From contig JAEPNK010000001.1 in the NCBI GenBank assembly GCA_017643495.1, forward strand, positions 1,841,623 to 1,905,622: a stretch of 64,000 nucleotides of DNA. The letters are read 5' to 3'. This stretch comes from Rhizobiaceae bacterium (GTDB taxonomy: Bacteria > Pseudomonadota > Alphaproteobacteria > Rhizobiales > Rhizobiaceae). This document shows, in pieces, positions 54,435 through 62,035 of this stretch (position 1 is the first letter of the stretch; the number at the start of each line of letters is the position of its first letter). The position numbers were made by a program, and so were the translations under genes. Under the pieces are notes generated by a model. The model saw nothing but the letters and a program-made list of their open reading frames with translations. It was not told the DNA's origin and searched no databases.

Positions 54435-55592
54435 ATGTGTGTTTGTGGAGCTTGCGGCAAAGGCGGGGCAATGCCCGGAAAATTTGCCTATGAGAAATTT
54501 TCCGCCGATTTGAACCTTGCGGAAACCAGGAAGCTGGAAGAAGTGGTGTCGATGACGCCTGAAGAAATGGCGCGTGCTTCTTTACTGGTTATGGGGACGT
54601 ATAATGAACTTCTCAAAACCGCATCATCCATTGAGGATGAGGGTTACCGTCGATTGATGACGGAATGTATCGTTGAACCCAAGGTCAGTTTTCTGGAGCT
54701 TTATCCAGATGAAGATGACCGAAAGAAAATGTTCAATGAAATGGTGAAGCTTGGTTTCTTCAACTCAGAAGATGACCATAATCATGTTTGGCCTTCGGGA
54801 AACATGAATCCGCAAACCTATCTTACCGCACCATCCAGCCACAACAATTTCTATAATGCGCATCCGGGAGGTTTGGCTGTTACAGTTGCCTACAATATTC
54901 GAATGGCTGAGGCTTATACATCGAATTACAGGCAAATGTACGGAGTGCCAATCAACCGGGATGTTTCGGTCGCCGGTTTGCTGATCCATGAGTATCCGAA
55001 AGTCTGGCTGTATCAGTGGCAATCAGACGGGACATGGCTCGAAGAGCCACGAACCGTTTATGATGACACCTGGCATGCGCACTGCATCTATGTAACTGCT
55101 GAACTCATGTATCGCCGGTTTGACAGCCGTATCGTTATGGCGATGGCAGCTGCACACCAGCTTGCATTTCTTGATGCCAGCATGGATGGACGGGACGTCA
55201 TTGCGAACTGGCACGGGCTTGAACGTGTTGCCCATTTCATAAAAGCGGCTGCAGTTTTGGCTCAGGTCGATCCCGTCGAATACGGATTGCTGGAAAACCG
55301 GAATGGCGAAACGGTTCTTGCTCCCCAACCGGCTGAGCAATGGATTACCCACCTTGCTGACATGAACTGGCCGTATACGATGGGAGGTGCCCATCTGTAT
55401 ACCGAACCTTCCTTGAAACAGGTGGCCAAGGATGATCTTGGAATGTCGGATAACGACTTGCAGGGCAAACCTTTCAACCAGTTGAAAAATTATGTCTGGT
55501 CCCAGTTAAGCCAAATCACGCTTTATGAAATTCTGGTCAGGGAAGGGCAAAAGGGTGTGCGTGAAACTGTTGGCCGGCTGGTTTGCAAATGA
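54435..55592 (+). CDS. Unrecognised His-rich protein with HD-like motifs and CxCxxC N-terminus
   Basis: 385 residues, no signal peptide. The first seven residues are MCVCGAC, a CxCxxC cluster. Further on is a row of His residues resembling an HD-type metal site: H136, H143 (HPGGLAVT), H185-E186 (LLIHEYPKVW, where HD proteins have HD), H214 and H216 (WHAHC), H241 (AAAHQ), H260 and H267. HD-type proteins include phosphohydrolases and diiron oxygenases (myo-inositol oxygenase, PhnZ). The ATG follows a strong AAGGAGGAG site and the gene overlaps the malic-like gene. I cannot assign a family; an oxygenase or hydrolase acting on the pathway substrate is a guess. Confidence 0.7.
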   Translation: MCVCGACGKGGAMPGKFAYEKFSADLNLAETRKLEEVVSMTPEEMARASLLVMGTYNELLKTASSIEDEGYRRLMTECIVEPKVSFLELYPDEDDRKKMFNEMVKLGFFNSEDDHNHVWPSGNMNPQTYLTAPSSHNNFYNAHPGGLAVTVAYNIRMAEAYTSNYRQMYGVPINRDVSVAGLLIHEYPKVWLYQWQSDGTWLEEPRTVYDDTWHAHCIYVTAELMYRRFDSRIVMAMAAAHQLAFLDASMDGRDVIANWHGLERVAHFIKAAAVLAQVDPVEYGLLENRNGETVLAPQPAEQWITHLADMNWPYTMGGAHLYTEPSLKQVAKDDLGMSDNDLQGKPFNQLKNYVWSQLSQITLYEILVREGQKGVRETVGRLVCK

Positions 55593-56875
55593 CCGGCTCG
55601 GTCAGCCACGCGAATGAAGGGTTTGCAGAAAAAGCAATCGCGTACAGCCGGGATGTATATTGTGGCCACGGCAAGATCGAGATTTTGCCCAAGGTTGGAG
55701 CCTCCTCTCTGGAAGATATGGCGGTGGCATATACACCGGGGGTAGCTCATGTAGTCCAGCACGTCCTTGCCAGCCCTGACAAGCTGGATGAGGTTACAGC
55801 TAGAGGAAACATGATTGCGCTCGTGACTGATGGGACCGCCGTTTTGGGTTTGGGTGATGTTGGCCCGAAAGCAGCAATACCGGTGATGGAGGGCAAGGCT
55901 GTGATGTTCAAGTGCCTTGCGGGGATTGATTGTATGCCATTGTGTCTAGATGCCAAAGGCATTGACCGGTTTTGTGATACGATATGCGCCCTGGAGCCAT
56001 CATTCAGCGGTATCAACATAGAGGATGTGGCATCACCACATTGTTTTGAAATTGTAAGCCAGCTTGAAGAAAGATTGTCGATACCCGTTCTTCACGATGA
56101 TCAATTTGGAACAGCAACAGTTGTTACTGCTGCAGTTATAAACTCACTTAAATTGACCGGTAAAAAGACAAAAGATGTAACCGTGGTTGTAAATGGCGTG
56201 GGTGCCGCTGGCACTGCATCCATACGCATGCTGGAAGCATTGGGTGTCGGTAATATCATTGCGGTCGACAAAAAGGGTATACTCGATCCCGGTGACAGGG
56301 GGCTGCCGAGGCATTTCAGGGAAATTGCATCACGTACAAATGCTGGATCAGTCAGCGGCAAACTTTGCGATGCAATGAAGGGTGCAGACTGTTTTGTCGG
56401 TTTGTCCACGGGAGGAATTGTTGACGAAAACATGGTTCGATCCATGTCGAAAGATCCTGTTGTCCTTGCGCTCGCGAACCCCGAACCGGAAATCCGTCCC
56501 GACAAAGCCATGGCTGCAGGTGCGGCAGTAACTGCAAGTGGCCGCTTCGACTATCCAAATCACTGTAACAACGTGTTGGCGTTCCCGGGGTTGATGCGTG
56601 GTGCCTTGGTATCCAAGGCCAGACGAATAGATATCAGAATGTGTCTGGCTGCAGCACATAAAATTGCCCAGTTGGGAGAGCCTGTCAGGGCAGATCACAT
56701 ACTGCCGTCACCCCTTGACTTGAATGTTCACGCTGCGGTTGCGGATGCCGTTGCTGCTGAAGCAGTGGCTGTTGGTTTGGCAAGGGCGGATGTCACTCCA
56801 GGGTATGCTGGCAGAACGTCGCAGGAATTTTCCAGACACGCAATCAATCACGTAGCGTCTTTACCCAAGCTGTAA
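55589..56875 (+). CDS. Malic-enzyme-like NAD(P)-dependent dehydrogenase
   Basis: 428 residues, the short malic-enzyme form without the phosphotransacetylase-like tail. Motifs seen: YTPGVAHVV (catalytic Tyr), GLGDVGPKAAIPVMEGKAVMF (catalytic Lys region), NIEDVASPHCFEI, VLHDDQFGTATV and the Rossmann VVNGVGAAGTASIRML. It would oxidatively decarboxylate malate or a similar beta-carboxy alpha-hydroxy acid. The start ATG at 55589 overlaps the upstream stop. It is the last gene of the LacI-regulated operon, so a pathway intermediate rather than malate may be its true substrate. Confidence 0.88.
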   Translation: MTGSVSHANEGFAEKAIAYSRDVYCGHGKIEILPKVGASSLEDMAVAYTPGVAHVVQHVLASPDKLDEVTARGNMIALVTDGTAVLGLGDVGPKAAIPVMEGKAVMFKCLAGIDCMPLCLDAKGIDRFCDTICALEPSFSGINIEDVASPHCFEIVSQLEERLSIPVLHDDQFGTATVVTAAVINSLKLTGKKTKDVTVVVNGVGAAGTASIRMLEALGVGNIIAVDKKGILDPGDRGLPRHFREIASRTNAGSVSGKLCDAMKGADCFVGLSTGGIVDENMVRSMSKDPVVLALANPEPEIRPDKAMAAGAAVTASGRFDYPNHCNNVLAFPGLMRGALVSKARRIDIRMCLAAAHKIAQLGEPVRADHILPSPLDLNVHAAVADAVAAEAVAVGLARADVTPGYAGRTSQEFSRHAINHVASLPKL

Positions 56876-56882
56876 TCGTATA

Positions 56883-57010
56883 AAACAAAACCACTGCAAG
56901 TCGGATGATCTCGGGCGATGTTTTGAAGTAGCGAAAGGGACTGATCTGGGTCATCCGGCGAGGGTAGGGCGCCCATCATGCCAAATCAACGCGGTTCCTC
57001 TGACAATGCC
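56883..57010 (-). mobile_element. Right-end fragment of an IS6-like element
   Basis: About 128 bases match the N-terminal end of the transposase (minus strand: MTQISPFRYFKTSPEII-like frame) and finish in TTCCTCTGACAATGCCC, the same end as at 41369 and 36666. The other end is missing. It lies between the operon and the tRNA gene. Confidence 0.8.
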
Positions 57011-57069
57011 CGCCAAAACTACCAGCCCTTTCAAGGCTTTAGGTGCTATTAGCGACGATGAAAATGAAA

Positions 57070-57161
57070 TGGCGGAGAGGAAGGGATTCGAACCCTCGAG
57101 ACGCTATAACACGCCTACTCCCTTAGCAGGGGAGCGCCTTCGACCACTCGGCCACCTCTCC
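57070..57161 (-). tRNA. tRNA-Ser (anticodon GCT)
   Basis: Read on the minus strand from 57161: acceptor GGAGAGG pairs with CCTCTCC, GTGGCCGAGTGG gives the D-arm, the anticodon loop is CTGCTAA (anticodon GCT), a long variable arm follows as in serine tRNAs, and GGTTCGAATCC is the T-arm. The encoded CCA is at 57070-57072. It would decode AGC/AGT codons. Confidence 0.95.
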
Positions 57162-57342
57162 GCGTTCGTGGATATGACGGATGAAAAACGAAAACAAGTC
57201 TTTTTTGGACCGAAATTTCAACCTTTCAGCTGATTGTCCTTTAACGGTGTCTGGATAGCCGGGTTATTTGGTTTGCAAGCCTTCTGGCAGGTGGTAAACA
57301 CGTGTTTCCACATTTGCACCCACTAAAGCGAGGCTTTGATAA

Positions 57343-60069
57343 ATGTCGAATTGGCGGAAATGGATATTGCCGGGTATCATCGTGGTTGCACTGCTTACCG
57401 CAGCTTCAGTTTTGTTGCGAATGGATGCAATCGAGAAAGACCTGACCGCCAAATCGCTTGAAACCCTGAAAGATGCCCATCCATGGGCTAGTGTCGAGTT
57501 GGAAGGGCGTGACCTTGTGCTTTTGGGAACAGCGCCATCACGAGCCGCTGTCGAGAACGCGAGGAAGCGGGCAAATGAAGCCTATGATATCCGCATCATC
57601 AATGATGGCACCCAATTGCTGGCGGAGGCCAAACCTTACCGTTTCTCCGTAACAAGGGAAAACGGTCAACTGGTACTTTCAGGAAATGCGCCCAGCGAGC
57701 TTTCGCGTTGGGGATTGGCCAAGATAGCCCGGGAGACTTTCGAAGACCACGAAGTTGTAGACAGGCTTGAACTTGGCCGTGGGGCTCCGCGTTCCTATGA
57801 AAAGATGACGGAATTTGCTTTCAAGCAGCTTGAGGACATGGAAACCGGCGTCCTTTCCTACACGGACCAGGAACTGGAAATCAGTGGAATTGCTGCCGGC
57901 GTGCGTGAATATGCAGGTATCCAGCGGCAACTGGAACGCCGCTTGCCCGACAATGTGAAGGTTTCAGTCAACAACCTGCAGCCTGCAACGGTTTCTCCCT
58001 ACCAGATTGAAGGTACCTATACCGGTAGCCGCATGGCGCTGGAGGGCTTTGTTCCAACAGAACAGGACAAGGACGAGATAGAGCAGGTCTTCCGTGAAAA
58101 GCTGCCTGATGCACGTCTGAGAAGCCGCTTGCAGATTGCAAATGGCGCTCCCGATAACTGGAAGACGACGCTGTCATATTTGGCTGACATCTTGCCCCGC
58201 CTTTCTGAAGGAAAGTTCTCTTTGGAGGACAAGCAGTTGACCATGGAAGGCTCGGCAAATTCCCTGGAGAATTACCGGGAGATCACCGACGCCTTGTCGT
58301 CATTGCCGGGTGGATATGAGCTGGCCTCCGGCAATATCAGGTCGGTGAATGTGTCACCCTATGTCTGGTCTGCTACGCGTTCTGGTTCAGGCATACAGCT
58401 TTCCGGATTCGTCCCCGACGACGACCTTCGAGCCAAACTGCTGGAGCAGGTGCAAGGCATTGGAAACGGTCTCGAGATCAAGGACGGGATGGAGATTGGT
58501 GATGGTGCCGGTGAAAGCTATCAGGCAGCCACTGTGTATGGTGCCGGCCTTCTGCAATTTGTTTCCCGTGGCAAGGTTGAATTGAGTGATGACGAGTTGA
58601 CCCTGGAAGGTGAAGCCGCCTCTGCTGAGGCTTTTGAAACCATTACGGCGGCTTTGAAAAATGCACCTGACGGAATCAGCGTTACAGGAAATGTCACGGA
58701 ACCGGTTCCCCCTTTGGCCGACCCTTACCTCTGGCGCGTTGTAAAGAATGATGATGGCGTCACGGTATCGGGCAATGCGCCTGACCAAGACACTGCTGAT
58801 GCTGCCGTTTCAATGGTGAATTCGGTTCTCGGCGTCACGGAAATCAGCGATCAGCAGGTGCTTGCATCAGGCGAACCGGACAAGTTCATGGAAGCGCGCC
58901 GTTTTGTGACTGATCTGGTAGCAAGTCTTGATGTGGGAGAAGGGAAGATTACCGGTACAGAAATATTCCTCAGCGGGCGGGCCGGTAGCGAAGAAGTTCG
59001 TGACTCGCTTGCTGATGCCCTCAACAACAATATTCCGGACGGGTATGCGGGAAGCATGGATGTTTCTTTTCCCGAGCCCGAACCGCAGCCTGAGGTCGAG
59101 CCTCAACCACAGTCCGGGCAGCCACCTGCTGCACAACCTGAATCTGAAGTTGAAGAAGAAAGCCAAACACAGGTCGAACCGTCTCCGGAAAATGAAACAC
59201 AGTCAACGCAACAAGCTGAATCAGAAACGCGCGAACCGTTTCGTTGGCGTATCAGCAAAACGGACAGGGGAGTTGTTGTTTCCGGAAATGCAGTCAGCGA
59301 GGAAGATGCCAGGGCGGTCATTGATACTGTTGGAAAGATGTTGGGCACAACCAGTGTAAAGGATGAGCAGGCAATTGCTTCCGGAAATCCGGAAGGTCTG
59401 GATGTCATTCGGAAAAAACTCGCCGAGCTTGTGTCCCGACTGGAGGGGGGGCAGGCAAATATTGTTGGTAATGTTGTTTCTGTCATTGGCCGCGCTCCTT
59501 CAGATGATGTGAAAGCGGAAATTGAAAATGAGCTTGCGCAGAATCTCCCGGATGGATTTGAGGGAACTTCCAATGTTTTTGTTTCTGAAAGCACAGCCGA
59601 AGCTTCAGACACAACAGAAGTAAACGAGCAAGCTGCGCCAGCTGAAGAAACCGTTCAGTCTTCCCAGACGAATGAGCCGCCAGCACCTGTAAAAAAAGAA
59701 GAGAAGGTGGCTTGCCAGCGTGAGATCGTTACGGCGATTGATGGCCGCAAGATTTTCTTTGATACAAATCGGGCAACTCTGAAATCGGCTTCAAGTGAAG
59801 TGTTGGCTGCCGTGGCAAAGGCTGCTGCGAACTGTCCGAACGTCCGGATAGAAATAGCCGGGCATACGGATTCACGCGGTGAAGAGGAGTTCAACCAGCA
59901 ACTCAGCCAAGCCAGGGCCAATAGTGTTCGTGAATTTCTGTCAAATTCCGGAGTAGCCGGGGCAAGACTCGAGGCTGTCGGATACGGCGAAAGCCAGCCT
60001 GTTGCTGACAATATTGCAAGTGATGGGCGGGCCAGAAACCGGCGTATAGAATTTATCGTGATAGATTAG
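57343..60069 (+). CDS. Large OmpA-family protein with repeated BON-like modules
   Basis: 908 residues. One N-terminal membrane anchor (residues 8-26). Then come about five alternating module pairs: one type with P-Y/F-x-W...G..LSG..P (for example PYVWSATRSGSGIQLSGFVP, PYLWRVVKNDDGVTVSGNAP) and one with an ELTLEGEA-type strand followed by a helix and an LP-G motif. A Pro/Glu/Gln-rich linker is at about 575-620. The last 120 residues are an OmpA domain that binds peptidoglycan (IEIAGHTDSRGEEEFNQQLS, ARANSVREFL). It probably spans the periplasm as a structural or signalling link. Followed by a tiny membrane protein and the HHH protein. Confidence 0.9.
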   Translation: MSNWRKWILPGIIVVALLTAASVLLRMDAIEKDLTAKSLETLKDAHPWASVELEGRDLVLLGTAPSRAAVENARKRANEAYDIRIINDGTQLLAEAKPYRFSVTRENGQLVLSGNAPSELSRWGLAKIARETFEDHEVVDRLELGRGAPRSYEKMTEFAFKQLEDMETGVLSYTDQELEISGIAAGVREYAGIQRQLERRLPDNVKVSVNNLQPATVSPYQIEGTYTGSRMALEGFVPTEQDKDEIEQVFREKLPDARLRSRLQIANGAPDNWKTTLSYLADILPRLSEGKFSLEDKQLTMEGSANSLENYREITDALSSLPGGYELASGNIRSVNVSPYVWSATRSGSGIQLSGFVPDDDLRAKLLEQVQGIGNGLEIKDGMEIGDGAGESYQAATVYGAGLLQFVSRGKVELSDDELTLEGEAASAEAFETITAALKNAPDGISVTGNVTEPVPPLADPYLWRVVKNDDGVTVSGNAPDQDTADAAVSMVNSVLGVTEISDQQVLASGEPDKFMEARRFVTDLVASLDVGEGKITGTEIFLSGRAGSEEVRDSLADALNNNIPDGYAGSMDVSFPEPEPQPEVEPQPQSGQPPAAQPESEVEEESQTQVEPSPENETQSTQQAESETREPFRWRISKTDRGVVVSGNAVSEEDARAVIDTVGKMLGTTSVKDEQAIASGNPEGLDVIRKKLAELVSRLEGGQANIVGNVVSVIGRAPSDDVKAEIENELAQNLPDGFEGTSNVFVSESTAEASDTTEVNEQAAPAEETVQSSQTNEPPAPVKKEEKVACQREIVTAIDGRKIFFDTNRATLKSASSEVLAAVAKAAANCPNVRIEIAGHTDSRGEEEFNQQLSQARANSVREFLSNSGVAGARLEAVGYGESQPVADNIASDGRARNRRIEFIVID

Positions 60070-60082
60070 GGAGGAGAGGTTC

Positions 60083-60187
60083 ATGTTTTATCTGATTGAA
60101 CAATTGGTTTGGTTCCTTCTGGTTGCTTTCGTATTGGGGCTGCTGGTTGGTTGGATAACCTCAACTCCGCGCTCGGCCAAACGCTAA
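60083..60187 (+). CDS. Very short membrane protein (34 residues)
   Basis: An ATG at 60083 follows GGGAGGAGAGG, an excellent ribosome site, 13 bases after the OmpA gene. The frame gives 34 residues: a short polar start, one membrane helix (LVWFLLVAFVLGLLVGWITS) and a basic end (RSAKR). It stops at 60187, 17 bases before the next ATG. Position and signals suggest a real gene that links the OmpA protein and the HHH protein in an operon. Confidence 0.75.
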   Translation: MFYLIEQLVWFLLVAFVLGLLVGWITSTPRSAKR

Positions 60188-60204
60188 GGGAGACTGGAAA
60201 CATC

Positions 60205-61059
60205 ATGACTGCTCTCATTATTCAGTCCGGTCTTCTACTGGCGATCGCCTTTATTCTGGGCTGCATTGTCGGCTCTTTATTGTTCCACTTGATACGCTCC
60301 ACTGATACGGGCGAGGGCACTACATCAGGTACGTCCGGGCATGCTGAAAGAACGGCAATTGATCCGGCTCCCTTGGCAAGTGCCCCAAAACCCGCGCCTG
60401 CAGGAACTGCTGAGCCTGCGAAGGAGTCAAGGGCTCCCGAAAAAGCTGCCGTAGTCCAAGAGCCACCTGCCACGGCCGCAAAACCTGCTGATGATCTCAA
60501 ACGAATAAGCGGAATTGGCCCTCAGAACGAAGCCAAGCTCAACTCGATAGGTGTCCGGACCTTCGCCGAGATTGCGGGTTGGTCTGCCGAGCAGCAAAAA
60601 GAGATTGGTGAGAGACTTTCCTTCCCCGGCCGGATAGAACGGGAGAATTGGGTTGCCCAGGCAAAAACGCTGGCTGAAGGCGGAACAACCGAGTTTTCGT
60701 CACGTGTTGATCGTGGAGAGGTTGAGTCTTCAACTGGAACAGTTGAACCCTCAAGTGAAGATAGCAAAAAGCCCGATACTGTCGCACAGACAGATGACGG
60801 CAAGGGTGATGACCTGACACTGATTGAAGGTGTTGGGAATGCACTTGCCAGCAAGTTGAACCGGCTGGGCATCCATCATTTTTCACAAATTGCCGGTTGG
60901 AGTGAAGAAAACCAGGTCTGGATCGGAAATGAACTTGGCTTCCCCGGTCGCCCGCAGCGCGAAAACTGGGTGGCAGAAGCAAAACTGCTCGCTGAAGGCG
61001 GGGCAGCAAAAAAAACTGCTTCAGCACGCGGTGAGATTATTTCCAAACGCAAGGGCTGA
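60205..61059 (+). CDS. Membrane-anchored protein with two helix-hairpin-helix repeats
   Basis: 284 residues from the ATG at 60205; the longer frame from 60109 overlaps the short membrane protein and is rejected. One N-terminal membrane helix, then an Ala/Pro-rich linker, then two copies of a helix-hairpin-helix module: DDLKRISGIGPQNEAKLNSIG...WVAQAKTLAEGG and DDLTLIEGVGNALASKLNRLG...WVAEAKLLAEGG. The same module occurs at the end of some NuoE proteins. Such modules often bind nucleic acids or partner proteins. Function unknown. Confidence 0.88.
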   Translation: MTALIIQSGLLLAIAFILGCIVGSLLFHLIRSTDTGEGTTSGTSGHAERTAIDPAPLASAPKPAPAGTAEPAKESRAPEKAAVVQEPPATAAKPADDLKRISGIGPQNEAKLNSIGVRTFAEIAGWSAEQQKEIGERLSFPGRIERENWVAQAKTLAEGGTTEFSSRVDRGEVESSTGTVEPSSEDSKKPDTVAQTDDGKGDDLTLIEGVGNALASKLNRLGIHHFSQIAGWSEENQVWIGNELGFPGRPQRENWVAEAKLLAEGGAAKKTASARGEIISKRKG

Positions 61060-61083
61060 CCGGGTTCTTTAAGGAACCATAGA

Positions 61084-61992
61084 TCAGTGTTGTTTTTTCG
61101 CTGGCTCTGCGTTTTTGAGAAAACCTGCGATTCTTTCAGGCAGGTCAGCAGTACCCAATCTGGGCGCGTGCCCTTGTCCGGTTACTTCATGCATATCCAT
61201 CCGGGGATGGAGAAATGACATCTGGTCAAGTGTTTCACGGGACAGGAGGTCGCTGTATTCTCCGCGGATGGTCATCAGGGGAAACTTTCCAAGGCTTGCA
61301 AACTGTGGCCACATGTCAGCAAGGCGAACATCGAAATTGATACCTTGCAACGTCTTGACCAGCTTTGGGTCGTAACGCGGTATCAGCTTGTTGTTTTTTT
61401 CCTGGAAAATCCGGTGTGCTTCTTCACGCCATTGGGCATCCGTAAGGGCGGGAAACTGCAACTGCCCCAGTTTTACGAATTCTTCTTCTGCTTCCGCCCA
61501 GTTTTTTGGGCTTCGGTGTTTTGCAAGCGTATTGCGTATGCGAAGCAATCCCTGTCCTTCCAGCACCGGTCCAATGTCATTGAGAATAACCGAGCGTAAT
61601 GCAGCAGGGCGCATGCTGCCTAGCAGCATGGCGATAAGGCCGCCTCGTGATGTACCTATGACATGAAAGTGCTGGAAGCCGGCAGCCATAGCCGCAGATA
61701 TCGTGTCTTCAGCTTCCTGAAATATCGTGTAATTTTGCCAATCCTTGTCGTGGTCGGAAAACCCCCGTCCGCGATAATCAATCGCCAGTATGCGGTTGGA
61801 ACCGCCCTGTTCGGAACTCAGGTATGTCGCCAGATTATGGAAATCGAGACAGTTTCGCGAGAGGCCTGCAAGACAGATAACAGGTGAGCGCGTACGGTTG
61901 TCATTGCCGTACATGCGCCCGCGCAAAATCAATCCATCTGCGGCTGAACATGAAAAATCTTTGTAGTCGGGAGAATGGGGCATGGGATGCAT
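61084..61992 (-). CDS. Alpha/beta hydrolase
   Basis: About 302 residues from the ATG at 61992 (MHPMPHSPDYKDFS); the frame's first codon is a TTG at 62004. The nucleophile elbow is VIGTSRGGLIAML, oxyanion region VICLAGLSRNCLDFH, and the late His is in VTGQGHAPRL. It hydrolyses an ester, lactone or similar bond; the substrate cannot be named. It is the downstream gene of the lytic transglycosylase, 31 bases apart. Confidence 0.9.
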   Translation of the reverse strand: MHPMPHSPDYKDFSCSAADGLILRGRMYGNDNRTRSPVICLAGLSRNCLDFHNLATYLSSEQGGSNRILAIDYRGRGFSDHDKDWQNYTIFQEAEDTISAAMAAGFQHFHVIGTSRGGLIAMLLGSMRPAALRSVILNDIGPVLEGQGLLRIRNTLAKHRSPKNWAEAEEEFVKLGQLQFPALTDAQWREEAHRIFQEKNNKLIPRYDPKLVKTLQGINFDVRLADMWPQFASLGKFPLMTIRGEYSDLLSRETLDQMSFLHPRMDMHEVTGQGHAPRLGTADLPERIAGFLKNAEPAKKQH

Positions 61993-62035
61993 TTCTGGTA
62001 GCAATGCCGCGTTATACGAGACAAACCCTTAAAAA

